Of a stretch of DNA of 64,000 nt, positions 1 through 9,809 are shown in pieces. The number at the start of each line of letters is the position of its first letter. Position 1 is the stretch's first letter. A program made the translations under genes and the position numbers. This stretch comes from Thiosulfatihalobacter marinus (GTDB lineage Bacteria > Pseudomonadota > Alphaproteobacteria > Rhodobacterales > Rhodobacteraceae): contig NZ_JAECRZ010000003.1 in the NCBI RefSeq assembly GCF_016019955.1, positions 319,463-383,462 of the forward strand, written 5' to 3'. A model generated the notes under the pieces. That model worked only from the letters and a program-made list of their open reading frames with translations. It was not told the DNA's origin and made no database searches.

Positions 1-1806
1 GGTAATGCTTTCAACATTGGGGGTGTTTTCGTCTTCCATTTCGATATTGCGGAAGAGGCGATCAGCCCAGCCGAACTTGTTCGCGAACAGGCCCATGATT
101 TCATGGTCAGTCTTGCACTCGAACAGAGGTTCTACAACACGGTCACGCCACTGGAACGACCGGTTGGATGCCGTGACAGAGCCGCGGGTTTCGTACTGGG
201 TCGCGGCCGGTAGCAGATAAACGCCATCGGTCCGGTCGTGCAGTACGGCGGAAACGGTGGGATACGGGTCAACCACGACCAGCATGTCCAGCATCTCCAT
301 CGCCTTCTTCATCTCGACCCCACGGGTCTGCGAGTTCGGCGCGTGCCCCCAGAGAACCATGGCCCGGACGTTATTGGGCTGGTCCATGTTCTCCTTGTCT
401 TCAAGGACACCGTCAATCCAGCGCGATACCGGGATGCCGGTAAGATTCTGGAGGGGCTTTTCCTTGCCATCGGCGCCGGTGATGCTGTCGAACTGGCCGG
501 CAAGCCATTCGGGATCTTCCTCCCATACGCGCGCCCAATGTGCCCAGGCGCCCTTGGACAGACCATAATAGCCAGGCAGCGTGTGCGACAGAACACCAAG
601 GTCGGTCGCGCCCTGCACGTTGTCATGGCCGCGGAAGATGTTGGTGCCGCCGCCAGTCGTACCCATGTTGCCCAGCGCCAGCTGGAGGATACAATACGCA
701 CGCGTATTGTTGTTGCCGTTGGTGTGCTGCGTACCACCCATGCACCAGATTACGGTGCCGGGGCGGTTGTTCACCAAGGTCCGGGCCACGCGGCGCAGCT
801 GGGTGCCGGGTGTGCCGGTAACGCGCTCGACCTCTTCCGGGGTCCACTTGGCCACTTCGGTGCGGATCTGATCCATGCCCCACACCCGGGTGCGGATGAA
901 TTCCTTGTCTTCCCACCCGTTCTCAAAGATGTGCCACAGGATACCCCAGATCAGCGCGACATCCGTACCCGGACGGAAACGCACATATTCGTCGGCATGG
1001 GCTGCGGTGCGTGTGAAACGCGGGTCACACACGATCAGCGGCGCGTTGTTCTGTTCCTTCGCACGCAGAACATGCAGCAACGAAACGGGGTGCGCCTCGG
1101 CGGGGTTGCCTCCGATAATAAAGATCGCGCGGCTGTTGTGGATGTCGTTGTAGCTGTTGGTCATGGCGCCGTAGCCCCATGTATTGGCAACACCCGCAAC
1201 GGTGGTCGAGTGACAGATCCGGGCCTGGTGATCCACGTTGTTCGTGCCCCAATAGGCGGCGAACTTGCGGAACAGATAGGCCTGTTCGTTGGAATGCTTG
1301 GCCGAGCCGAGCCAGTAGACGCTGTCAGGTCCGCTTTCTTCGCGGATTTTCATCATGCCGTCGCCGATCTCGTTGATCGCCTGTTCCCAGCTGATGCGCT
1401 TCCACTCGCCGCCCTCTTTCTTCATCGGGTATTTCAGACGGCGCTCGCCATGGGCATGTTCACGAACCGATGCCCCCTTGGCGCAATGGGCGCCCAGATT
1501 GAACGGGCTGTCCCAGCCGGGCTCTTGCCCGATCCAGACGCCGTTGCGCACCTCGGCCACGACGGTACAGCCGACCGAGCAATGCGTACAAATGGATTTC
1601 ACGGTGTCCACGGCCGTGTTCGCGGCGTCCTGCGCCTGGGCCTGTGTTACCGTGCCGCCGGTCACACCGATCGCGGCCAATCCGCCAATGGCGAGGCCCG
1701 ATCCGCGCAGGAACGTACGGCGATCGACAGCTGTCTCGGCTGCCGCAGACAGGATACTTGTCCGCTGGGGGCGTCGCGCAACCCCGTTGGTCTTTTTCCT
1801 AAGCAT
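1..1806 (-). CDS. fdhA: Formate dehydrogenase alpha subunit, Tat-exported, C-terminus beyond the window
   Basis: Catalytic molybdopterin-guanine-dinucleotide subunit that oxidises formate to CO2. The start ATG at 1806 opens a Tat signal (DRRTFLRGSG around residue 28), so the enzyme is exported. A 4Fe-4S site follows (CTHCSVGC, residues 73-80, fourth Cys in GAHCAKG). The metal ligand sits in QARICHSTT at about residue 198; the codon is TGT, so this is a Cys enzyme, not a selenocysteine one. About 602 residues are visible; the family usually has about 950-1000, so the C-terminus and probably the beta and gamma subunits lie to the left of the window. Genes upstream on the same strand (Tat protein, TorD chaperone, DUF3306, DUF3305) form the usual maturation set. 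Family assignment is firm; whether W or Mo is bound cannot be read from sequence, but tupABC lies nearby. Confidence 0.95.
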   Translation of the reverse strand, partial: MLRKKTNGVARRPQRTSILSAAAETAVDRRTFLRGSGLAIGGLAAIGVTGGTVTQAQAQDAANTAVDTVKSICTHCSVGCTVVAEVRNGVWIGQEPGWDSPFNLGAHCAKGASVREHAHGERRLKYPMKKEGGEWKRISWEQAINEIGDGMMKIREESGPDSVYWLGSAKHSNEQAYLFRKFAAYWGTNNVDHQARICHSTTVAGVANTWGYGAMTNSYNDIHNSRAIFIIGGNPAEAHPVSLLHVLRAKEQNNAPLIVCDPRFTRTAAHADEYVRFRPGTDVALIWGILWHIFENGWEDKEFIRTRVWGMDQIRTEVAKWTPEEVERVTGTPGTQLRRVARTLVNNRPGTVIWCMGGTQHTNGNNNTRAYCILQLALGNMGTTGGGTNIFRGHDNVQGATDLGVLSHTLPGYYGLSKGAWAHWARVWEEDPEWLAGQFDSITGADGKEKPLQNLTGIPVSRWIDGVLEDKENMDQPNNVRAMVLWGHAPNSQTRGVEMKKAMEMLDMLVVVDPYPTVSAVLHDRTDGVYLLPAATQYETRGSVTASNRSFQWRDRVVEPLFECKTDHEIMGLFANKFGWADRLFRNIEMEDENTPNVESIT

Positions 1807-1956
1807 GTTTCCCTCCCTTGCTCCCCGTTCCGGGGTGGCTGGGTTAGATTTCGAAGACCCGACCGGTGGGCGTCACGCAACCGGTGGTCGGGGGCGGGGG
1901 TGTCAGTGTCCGTTTCCGGGCGTCGGTCCCGTGATGCCACGAGACCCGAACCGCGT

Positions 1957-2151
1957 TCAGAAGCGGGCGCTGTCGTAGTAGGCGCGGGTATGCGCGGTGT
2001 CCTGCATCTTGTCGCTGGACAGATCGACGGGCTGTGCCTCGGCGCTTTCAGGTGCCATCACGGCCACGGCCGCGGCGGCAGGCGCTGCGGTGGTGGCGAT
2101 TTTCAGAAAATCACGCCGCGATGTGCCCTTGTCTTCGGTTGGTTTGCCCAT
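1957..2151 (-). CDS. Small Tat-signal protein of formate dehydrogenase operons
   Basis: A 64-residue protein consisting mostly of a twin-arginine leader (TSRRDFLKIATTAAPAA) followed by a short tail. It matches the known small family of Tat-leader proteins found next to formate dehydrogenase genes (formate dehydrogenase region TAT target). A strong AAGGAGG ribosome site lies 6 bases before the ATG. It lies 150 bases before fdhA and after the TorD-type chaperone gene in the same direction. The exact role is unknown; the position suggests assembly or anchoring of the exported enzyme. Confidence 0.85.
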   Translation of the reverse strand: MGKPTEDKGTSRRDFLKIATTAAPAAAAVAVMAPESAEAQPVDLSSDKMQDTAHTRAYYDSARF

Positions 2152-2204
2152 GGCTTCCTCCTTGGTTCTGGCCGGTCCGGGGCCCGGCGATTTCTTGAAC
2201 GCGC

Positions 2205-2813
2205 TTAGTCCGCCCCCATGCGGAACGCCTGAGTCTCGATCTCCAGAAACGCCTTGCCGACAGTGCCGACCGGCGCATAGAACACCGAAGATTTCGCGCC
2301 TTCGAGATCCGAGAAGAAATGCTCGGCCCAGGGTGCGATATGTTTGAAGAAAAAGTCCTTTTGCCGTTGCAACGGCACCGGCGCGCCGAAACGGCCCCGG
2401 ATCATGCCCGCCATCATTTCCAGAAGCGAGGCGATGTTGTCCTCGGGTTCGTAGACATTGGGCGCGCGGGTGATGCGCAGCGCCGCCATGTCGCCGCGCA
2501 GCGTGGCCAGCGGCTTTTCGTTCAGGAACCCGGTCAGATAATAGCTGGCATAGGGCATCAGCTCGCCACGGGCGAGACCGATGAACAGGGCATTGAACTC
2601 GCGTTCAGCCCCGATTTCATTGGTCACTTTCGCCACCCGCGCCAGCGTGGCGATGGCCTTGCCCAGATCGCTGTCATCCCCCGTCAGCCCGGCGGCCTGA
2701 CTTAGCAATGCCTTGGCGGGCGGCCCCGCGAGAAGGGCCGAAAGAAAATCGTATAGATCGGCGCGCAGCGCGTCTTCTTCGGCGATCAGGGTTTCGGGTG
2801 CAGCGTCGGTCAT
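2205..2813 (-). CDS. TorD/DmsD-family molecular chaperone
   Basis: A 202-residue, all-helical protein of the TorD family, cytoplasmic chaperones that bind Tat leaders and apo-molybdoenzymes until the cofactor is inserted. The start is acidic and Ala-rich and the motif YASYYLTGFLNEKPL (about residues 69-83) corresponds to the conserved Y-x-S-x-F/Y-L signature of the family. Its start overlaps the stop of the upstream DUF3306 gene by 4 bases, so the two are translationally coupled. The likely client is the neighbouring FdhA. Confidence 0.9.
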   Translation of the reverse strand: MTDAAPETLIAEEDALRADLYDFLSALLAGPPAKALLSQAAGLTGDDSDLGKAIATLARVAKVTNEIGAEREFNALFIGLARGELMPYASYYLTGFLNEKPLATLRGDMAALRITRAPNVYEPEDNIASLLEMMAGMIRGRFGAPVPLQRQKDFFFKHIAPWAEHFFSDLEGAKSSVFYAPVGTVGKAFLEIETQAFRMGAD

Positions 2814-3463
2814 CCCGCCTCCGTCATGGTTGGGGTCGCGCCGGGCTTGCCGGCAAAATCAAAACGCAGCCTGCGGCGGCGTGGTTGCGCGGGCGTATCA
2901 TCTTTGGTCGGGGGGGCAACGGGGGCCCGGGAAGCGGTGGCAGGGGCGATATGTTCCAACGGCATGTCGGGGGCGTCAGCTTCGGATCCACCTTCGGACG
3001 ACGCGGCGGTTTCAACCTCTGGCTGGTCCGGATTCTGGCCCTCGTCGTGATCCCGGTCCTGATCGGTATCCTCATGCGTGAGATGCTTCAGCATCCCCTT
3101 GCCGACCTGATAGGCGGTCTGCATTCCCTCAACGACCATGGCCTTGTCGGTGAAGTCCTCGCCGTAATCGACCAGCTCGTCGACATTGGCCAGGATCGGG
3201 TTGCTCAGCCACAGCTTGCGCAAGGCCCGGCGACGAATGCGTTCGGGCACGGCCTTGGCCAGAAAGGCGGAAAAATCGTCACCCTGTTCCAGAGTGTCCG
3301 GGTCCGGCAGGTTCAGTTCCTCCAGGATCTCGGCCTCGGTCCGGTCCTCCAGCGACGCCTGTTCGGCGACGGCTTCGGCCTGCGCAACGGCACGGCTCTC
3401 GGCCTCGGCCTCGGCGGCAACGGCGGCCTTGCGGCGCGCCCAGAAATCAGACCGCGCGCTCAA
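2810..3463 (-). CDS. DUF3306 family protein
   Basis: A 217-residue hydrophilic protein. The first part (SARSDFWARRKAAVAAEAEAE) and the middle block LPDPDTLEQGDDFSAF plus IRRRALRKLWLSNPILANV are hallmarks of DUF3306. The C-terminal third is low-complexity, Pro/Ala/acid rich and probably disordered. DUF3306 and DUF3305 genes accompany formate dehydrogenases in many proteobacteria; the function is unknown. Start and stop overlap the flanking genes by 4 bases. Confidence 0.88.
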   Translation of the reverse strand: MSARSDFWARRKAAVAAEAEAESRAVAQAEAVAEQASLEDRTEAEILEELNLPDPDTLEQGDDFSAFLAKAVPERIRRRALRKLWLSNPILANVDELVDYGEDFTDKAMVVEGMQTAYQVGKGMLKHLTHEDTDQDRDHDEGQNPDQPEVETAASSEGGSEADAPDMPLEHIAPATASRAPVAPPTKDDTPAQPRRRRLRFDFAGKPGATPTMTEAG

Positions 3464-4018
3464 TTTGCCCTCCGTACGCGCGGGGCGCGATACACATCTG
3501 TCAGCTGGGAAATCCGCGGATCGCCGCGCCCGTCCTCGACAAGGTCGACTCGCTTCTTGTCGCGGCGGCGTTTGACGAACACTTCGTCTTGGTGATGCTC
3601 CTGTGCAAAATCGCGGATCAGGGCCACCAGACCTTCGGGCATGGGAACAAGTTCGACGAACTCCTCGCCGCTGTCGGCATAATCCTGGTATTCGTAGGGC
3701 GAGGCCGTGGCCAGCACCACCTCGAAAGGGTGGTCATCGTTGCGGTCGGTTGTTTCACGCATTACCACGCCGATCGAGGGCACGCGCGCCGCCAGGCCGG
3801 TCAGGTACGCTTCGGTATCGGTATGCCAGAGTTCAAGCGACACGGTGGCGGCATGGAATTCGATCACGTCGCCCTCTTGCCGGAGCACCTGCCAATCCGC
3901 CTGTGCCGCACCGGGCAGAACACCCACGGCTTTCCACGCCCACCGCGCCCACCGACTGGTCGATGGGGTACGGCGGATCACGATGCCCAAAGGCAGGGAT
4001 ACCGGCGCGTGCCGCATG
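3460..4018 (-). CDS. DUF3305 family protein
   Basis: The protein starting at MRHAPVSLPLGIVIRR is 185 residues long; an upstream in-frame start at 4053 would add 12 residues with no family match, so the start at 4018 is preferred. The motif SRWARWAWKAVGVLPGA is the DUF3305 signature, followed by a domain ending in a basic KRRRDKKRVDLVEDGRGDP stretch. It is the first gene of the minus-strand formate dehydrogenase accessory operon. Function unknown; an accessory role in FDH biogenesis is inferred from conserved context only. Confidence 0.85.
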
Positions 4019-4355
4019 TTTGCGTATGTCCTCCCGTTTCCGCGACCTGGCACAAGTCAATGCCGGTTCGCGGTTATGTCCTGATGATCGACCCACCAGC
4101 CCGAATTGCCAAAGGTTTTTGCAACCATGTCGCATTGGGATGCGCAAATTGGACATTTTGGACCGGTTGACCGGCTGACGCGGGGTCAAACGGACAGATT
4201 GTCCACAAACCACAATTCCCAAGCGATTCTCTTGGTTTCCCCTGTGGTCGATTCGCCGAATCACGCTAAGCCGCAGGGGTTTACGCGGCTGGGAAATTCT
4301 GCATTGCTGAGCGGTGCGGGACAGATGACACGCCGCGAGGCATTTGGGGGGAAAC
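4019..4355. promoter_or_regulatory. Divergent intergenic region of the formate dehydrogenase cluster
   Basis: This stretch separates the minus-strand DUF3305 operon from the plus-strand ferredoxin gene and must hold both promoters. It contains a dyad CCAAG-N7-CTTGG (4219-4235) and an odd palindrome GATTCGCCGAATC (4250-4262). Both are candidate operators; no known regulator motif was recognised. A GGGGGGAA ribosome site precedes the ATG at 4356. No gene is evident here. Confidence 0.5.
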
Positions 4356-6317
4356 ATGTCCAAGTCATTGATATTGTGCAGCTGTTCAGGCAGTTTGCCA
4401 GTGGATCACGACGCATTGTCCACGGTTGCGGGCCTCACCTGTTCCAAGCTGCACAGCGGGTTGTGCACGCACCAGGCAGAGCAAGCCGCCACAGCGATCC
4501 GCCAGGGTGACGCGGTGATCGCCTGCCAGCAGGAGCGCGATTTCTTTTCCGAACTGGCGGCCGATCTGGACGCGCCAGAGCCGCAGTTTGTCGATTTGCG
4601 TGACCGGGCGGGATGGTCGGATGAGGGCACCATGGCGGGGCCGAAGATGGCTGCGCTGGTGTCCGATTCGCTGCTTATTACCCCGGCCACAAAGTCATTC
4701 GACATTACATCCGATGGCCGGTGCCTTGTTCTTGGCCCCCCGGATGTGGCCCTGGACGCGGCCCGGCGGCTTTCGGACCACCTGAGCGTGACCGTGTTGC
4801 TGGAGCCCGGCAGCGAGCCGCCGATGGAGCGGGGATTTGACACGATTGCCGGACAGCTCGGAACAGCAGCAGGGGCCCTGGGCAACTTCACGTTGCGCAT
4901 CGACGCCTTGCAGCAGGTGGATCCTGCGGGGCGCGGGGCGCTGGCATTCGGCCCCCCGCGTGACGGCGGCCAGACGATCTGTGACATCATCCTGGATCTG
5001 CGCCGCGACGCGCCGCTGTTTCCGGCGCCCGAAAAGCGCGAAGGCTATCTGAGGGCCGATCCGAACCGCCCCGATGCCGTAAGCGACGCGATCACGACCG
5101 CGTCGCATCTGATCGGGACATTCGAAAAGCCTCTGTACCTGAATCTGAACCCGGCCATATGCGCCCATTCGCGGGCAAGACAGACCGGGTGCAGCAAATG
5201 CCTGGATGTCTGTCCGACATCCGCAATCCGCCCCGACGGCGATCACGTGGACATTGACCCGTCGATCTGCGCCGGGTGCGGCAGCTGCGCCGCGCTGTGC
5301 CCTTCGGGGGCAATCACCTATGACGATCCACCGGCAGACTTTCTGTTCCAGCGTATTGCGGGCATGGCCGGGGCCTATCGCGCGGCGGGCGGCAGCGCCC
5401 CGCGCCTGTTGGTACATGACCACAGCTTTGGCGCCGAGATGATCGCGCTGGCGGCCCGGTTCGAACGCGGCCTGCCCGCCGACGTGATCCCGATCGGTCT
5501 GGAACGGGTGTCCGGCTTTGGCCATGCCGAGTTCCTGGCCGCGCTGGGCTGTGGTTTCGTGGGTGTTGATGTGCTGGTGTCGCCAACGACCGAGCGCACG
5601 GCGCTGGACAGCGAACTGGCGCTGGCCCGGGCCTTGTGCGGCGCGCCGGATCACCTGCGGCTGATCGAACCACAAGAGCCCGCCCAGCTTTGCGATCTGT
5701 TGTACGGCGGCGCGACCGGGCCGGAAGTGGCCGCCCCGATCCTGCCCCTGGGCACGCGTCGGCAAGTGACGCGGCTGGCGGTCAAGGCGCTGCAACCGGA
5801 TCTGGACGCGCCCATCGCGCTGCCGGACGCGGCGCCCTATGGCGCCGTGCTGGTGGATACCGATGCCTGTACCCTGTGCCTCTCTTGTGTGTCGCTGTGC
5901 CCGGCGGGCGCGCTGGGCGACAACCCGGACCTGCCGCAGCTGCGGTTCCAAGAAGATGCCTGTTTGCAATGCGGACTGTGCACCCGGATCTGCCCGGAGA
6001 ACGCGATCACGCTGACACCCCGGTTCGATACCTCCGATGCGGCGTTCGAACAGCGCGTGGTGCATGAGGAAGAGCCGTTCGACTGTGTGGAATGCGGCAA
6101 GCCTTTCGGCGTGCGGTCAACCATCGAAAGGATCGAGGAAAAGCTGGCCGGCAAGCACGCGATGTTCGCCACTTCGCAAGCCGCGCGCATGATCCGCATG
6201 TGTGACGATTGCCGTGTCAGGGCGCAGTTCCACCAGAAAGACAATCCGTTTACAGTGGGCGAGCGCCCCCGCGTCCGCACGACAGACGATTATCTGTCAA
6301 AGCGGCGCGATCACTGA
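4356..6317 (+). CDS. Multi-cluster 4Fe-4S ferredoxin-like protein of the FDH cluster
   Basis: A 653-residue soluble iron-sulfur protein. The ATG at 4356 (MSKSLILCSCSGS) is chosen over a TTG 12 bases upstream because it has a strong purine-rich ribosome site and matches the family start. Four ferredoxin-type clusters are visible: CSKCLDVCP (Cys 279-286), CAGCGSCAALCP (305-315), CTLCLSCVSLCP (from 505) and CLQCGLCTRICP (from 536), plus a C-terminal CVECGKPF...CDDC zinc-finger-like pair. Proteins of this type lie beside formate dehydrogenase genes in Rhodobacteraceae and relatives. It probably relays electrons or helps mature the enzyme; the role is inferred from context. Confidence 0.85.
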   Translation: MSKSLILCSCSGSLPVDHDALSTVAGLTCSKLHSGLCTHQAEQAATAIRQGDAVIACQQERDFFSELAADLDAPEPQFVDLRDRAGWSDEGTMAGPKMAALVSDSLLITPATKSFDITSDGRCLVLGPPDVALDAARRLSDHLSVTVLLEPGSEPPMERGFDTIAGQLGTAAGALGNFTLRIDALQQVDPAGRGALAFGPPRDGGQTICDIILDLRRDAPLFPAPEKREGYLRADPNRPDAVSDAITTASHLIGTFEKPLYLNLNPAICAHSRARQTGCSKCLDVCPTSAIRPDGDHVDIDPSICAGCGSCAALCPSGAITYDDPPADFLFQRIAGMAGAYRAAGGSAPRLLVHDHSFGAEMIALAARFERGLPADVIPIGLERVSGFGHAEFLAALGCGFVGVDVLVSPTTERTALDSELALARALCGAPDHLRLIEPQEPAQLCDLLYGGATGPEVAAPILPLGTRRQVTRLAVKALQPDLDAPIALPDAAPYGAVLVDTDACTLCLSCVSLCPAGALGDNPDLPQLRFQEDACLQCGLCTRICPENAITLTPRFDTSDAAFEQRVVHEEEPFDCVECGKPFGVRSTIERIEEKLAGKHAMFATSQAARMIRMCDDCRVRAQFHQKDNPFTVGERPRVRTTDDYLSKRRDH

Positions 6318-7084
6318 TGCTTGATCGGCGCCCCAAGATCGGCCGGCGCGATTTCAGCCGCGAAGGCCACGATGTCGTCCAGATCATCCAGGGTCAGGGT
6401 GATGGGATGAATGGGCGGTGGCCGGGACTGATCAAAGGGCAGCGACACATCGGGGATCACGGTAAAGGCCGGATGCGGGTTGCGCACATAGAAGGTTTCG
6501 AACCGTTCCTGCCAGTCGCCCAGCGCGCGCAGCACGGCAAAGGACGGGGTAGACCCGATGCCGGCCATGCGGTTGATCTCGCCGATGACATGACAGCGCC
6601 CGCAGGCGCGCAGCGAAGCGGCCTGCCCGCGCAGGGCGTTGCCGGACAGTGCCACGGGGGCCGCCACCACCTCTGTCACGTCAGGTTCGCGATACAGCGG
6701 TTGTCCGTCAGGCTGAAAGCCAAGCACGGTGCGCAGGCCGATCTCCGAGCGCAGCCAGTCGGAGAATTTCGCCACATGCGGATTATCGCCCAGGGCGGTG
6801 ATGCCAAAGGTTTGCGCGCCTTGCGCAAAGACCGGCACCGCCCCGCCCACGGCCAGTTCGGCATCGGCGTCGGCTCCCGGCGCGACCGGCGTGACACGAA
6901 CCCCGTGTTTCAGCATGAAACGCGGCAGGATATGTTGCAGAAAGCCGTTTTCCTGCATCTCGACAGGGGCGGCCAGCGTGATGCCCTTGCCTTGGGCGCG
7001 GGTTTCCGCGACGCTCAGGACAAACCCGGCAAGGGCGACCAACAGGACCGCCAACAGGCGGTCGGGAAGGGCTTGAATCGACAT
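6311..7084 (-). CDS. Exported fusion of a TupA-like lobe and a c-type cytochrome domain
   Basis: The 257-residue protein starts with a signal peptide (LLAVLLVALAGFVLSVAETRA). The next ~90 residues resemble the first lobe of a tungstate/molybdate-type binding protein: compare FLQHILPRFMLKHGVRV and AELAVGG here with the VLLPEIRKDLGLEV and LGASGD segments of the tupA product 5 kb away. The second half has a single heme site CGRCH (about residues 161-165) and cytochrome-like helices. The start at 7084 (ATG) is preferred over a TTG two codons upstream. The gene converges on the ferredoxin gene, overlapping by 7 bases. The heme site is certain; the binding-protein resemblance is my own reading and needs a profile search. 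Confidence 0.75.
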   Translation of the reverse strand: MSIQALPDRLLAVLLVALAGFVLSVAETRAQGKGITLAAPVEMQENGFLQHILPRFMLKHGVRVTPVAPGADADAELAVGGAVPVFAQGAQTFGITALGDNPHVAKFSDWLRSEIGLRTVLGFQPDGQPLYREPDVTEVVAAPVALSGNALRGQAASLRACGRCHVIGEINRMAGIGSTPSFAVLRALGDWQERFETFYVRNPHPAFTVIPDVSLPFDQSRPPPIHPITLTLDDLDDIVAFAAEIAPADLGAPIKHQ

Positions 7085-7171
7085 CCCCAAAGACTAGGCG
7101 CGGGCTTTGCGCGGCGTCAATGGGCAGATTTCCGGCTTTGAAAACAACAGGTTTTGCAAGAGGATGACACG

Positions 7172-7372
7172 ATGAGTGACGATTTCAACATGACGATGCG
7201 CAAGTTCCTGAAACAGGTGGGCGTGACATCTCAGCAAGCCATCGAGGATGCGATGCGCGCCGCCGGGACCGAGGCGACAGACGGGCGGACTTTCGATGCA
7301 AGGGTGGTTCTGACCATCGACGGGCTGGACATCGAACATGTCGTGACCGGCAAGATCGCGGGGCGCGGCTGA
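7172..7372 (+). CDS. DUF6494 family protein
   Basis: A 66-residue cytoplasmic protein beginning MSDDFNMTMRKFLKQVGVTSQQ; the ATG at 7172 follows an AGAGGA ribosome site, so an upstream TTG at 7154 is rejected. It is predicted as an N-terminal helix followed by a small beta hairpin (FDARVVLTIDGLDIEHVVTG). Its stop codon TGA shares its A with the ATG of mrp (TGAATG), giving a coupled operon DUF6494-mrp-DUF4444-DUF6505. The family is small and uncharacterised, and is found in FDH-containing alphaproteobacteria. Confidence 0.82.
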   Translation: MSDDFNMTMRKFLKQVGVTSQQAIEDAMRAAGTEATDGRTFDARVVLTIDGLDIEHVVTGKIAGRG

Positions 7373-8433
<1,061 letters not shown>

Positions 8434-8437
<4 letters not shown>

Positions 8438-9159
8438 CCGAAGCACCGCAGTTTCCGCCTCTTTTTCAAGGACTTGCGCTGGATGGCGGGGCCGATCCCT
8501 TTGCCAAGGCACAGGTGCAGGCGGTGATGGGATGCGACGCCGGGCTGGTGGTGTACAACCTGGCCGCCGACCAGATGCGCGCCGCGATCGTGTTCGCGCC
8601 CGAGGTGCCCTTGCGCGCGGCGATGCCGGTGCTTGTAGCCTGTGGAATAGGTTTCCAGAACGCGCTGGGGGCGCTGGCGCCGCCGGAAGTGGCGGTGCAT
8701 CTGGACTGGACCGGCGGCATCCGCGTGAACGGGGCGGGATGCGGGCGGCTGCGGGTGGCGGCATCAGGGGACGATCCGGATGCGGTGCCTGACTGGATCG
8801 TGGTGGGGCTGGAACTGCCGTTGATCCCGTTTGACCCGGAGGCGCCGGGGGCATTGCCGGACCAGACCTGTCTTTACGAAGAAGGCTGTGTGGAGGTGGC
8901 GCCGGAGGATTTGCTGGAGGCCTGGGTGCGCCATACGCTGATCTGGATCAACCGGCTGATGGACGAGGGTACGAAGCCGCTGAATGACGGCTGGCGCGGG
9001 CTGGCCAGGGGGCTGGGCGAAGAGATCGCATGGACCATCCAAGGCCTTGAGGAAAAAGGGATTTTCATGGGTACTGACGAGCATTTCGGGGCGTTGCTGC
9101 GAACCGGAGAGGATACCCGGCTGGTGCCGCTCACAACGCTGTTGGACAAAGGGGAATGA
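8434..9159 (+). CDS. Biotin/lipoate ligase-fold protein with DUF4444
   Basis: A 241-residue protein overlapping the mrp stop by 4 bases. The N-terminal two thirds resemble the biotin/lipoate protein ligase fold (AVMGCDAGLVVYNLAADQMRAAIVFAPEVPL; VHLDWTGGIRVNGAGCGRL), but the usual ligase GRGR-type signature is not visible. The C-terminal ~75 residues (WINRLMDEGTKPLNDGWRGLARG...) match DUF4444. It is known only as a conserved FDH-neighbourhood protein; substrate unknown. Confidence 0.85.
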
Positions 9160-9641
9160 CCATGTTTCTGGCGCGCGCCATACATTTCGACGAGAGCGAC
9201 CAGAGGGTCTATTTCAATCCGGCGCGCACCGGGGAATGGGCGATCAGCGGCGGATTCGAATTCTCGAACTGGGGCGAGGCCGATCTGACCGGCAAGGCGC
9301 GGCAGGCCTTTGCCAATGGCTGGCTGGGGATCGAGACCTTTGGCCGGGTTACGTTTGTGGCGGTCACACAGATCGAGCCACCCGAGATGGAGCGGCTGGA
9401 ACAGGCGCTGGCACAACATTTTGTGGATGTCTATGGCGCGCCCGATGCCGAGGCGGCGCTGCCCGTCGCGCGCGAGGAACTGCGGCACATGGCGGAACTG
9501 TGCGCGGAACACGATCCGAACACTTTGCTGACCGTCGCGCGCGAACTGACCGAAGCAGGAGTACGCGAGCAATATCACGCGATCAAACCCGCCGAGGCCG
9601 AGCTGGAACAGTTCGCGATTCACGCCACGCCGGACAGCTGA
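9156..9641 (+). CDS. DUF6505 family protein
   Basis: A 161-residue cytoplasmic protein starting MFLARAIHFDESDQRVY (the ORF begins MT before this). Overlap with the preceding gene is 4 bases. The sequence EWAISGGFEFSNWGEADLTGKARQAF fits DUF6505, a family seen in this same operon in related bacteria. It is Glu-rich and has no membrane segment. Function unknown. It is the last gene of the mrp operon. Confidence 0.82.
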   Translation: MTMFLARAIHFDESDQRVYFNPARTGEWAISGGFEFSNWGEADLTGKARQAFANGWLGIETFGRVTFVAVTQIEPPEMERLEQALAQHFVDVYGAPDAEAALPVAREELRHMAELCAEHDPNTLLTVARELTEAGVREQYHAIKPAEAELEQFAIHATPDS

Positions 9642-9698
9642 TCGGGCGACTCAGGTTAACGGCCTTGTTTTACACGGCGCCCCGCCTTGGCAGCACAG

Positions 9699-9731
9699 CG
9701 GTATCACGTCGGTATTGCGTCGGTATCGCAG
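9699..9731. repeat. Three tandem 11-bp repeats
   Basis: Three head-to-tail copies with a period of 11 bases: CGGTATCACGT, CGGTATTGCGT and CGGTATCGCAG. They lie in the 168-base gap between the converging DUF6505 and sbtA genes. The period of about one helical turn would suit protein binding, but no gene starts here. Confidence 0.7.
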
Positions 9732-9809
9732 CCGCGAAACGGCCCAAATCGCGATGATGAACGCAGCGGGCGCCATGACGCGAGGGAAAGGCAACGGCGC
9801 GGCGCGGCG

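Noticed and set aside
1213..1215. Possible selenocysteine at the FDH active site
   Set aside because: The codon is TGT, thus Cys; no TGA is present there.
238..2208. Long plus-strand open frame of 656 codons
   Set aside because: It is the antisense of fdhA, the Tat-protein and their spacer; it spans several gene boundaries and has no recognisable family, while the minus strand carries clear domain signatures.
4019..4355. FNR-type site (TTGAT-N4-ATCAA) in the divergent FDH region
   Set aside because: I looked for it and found no match close enough to report.
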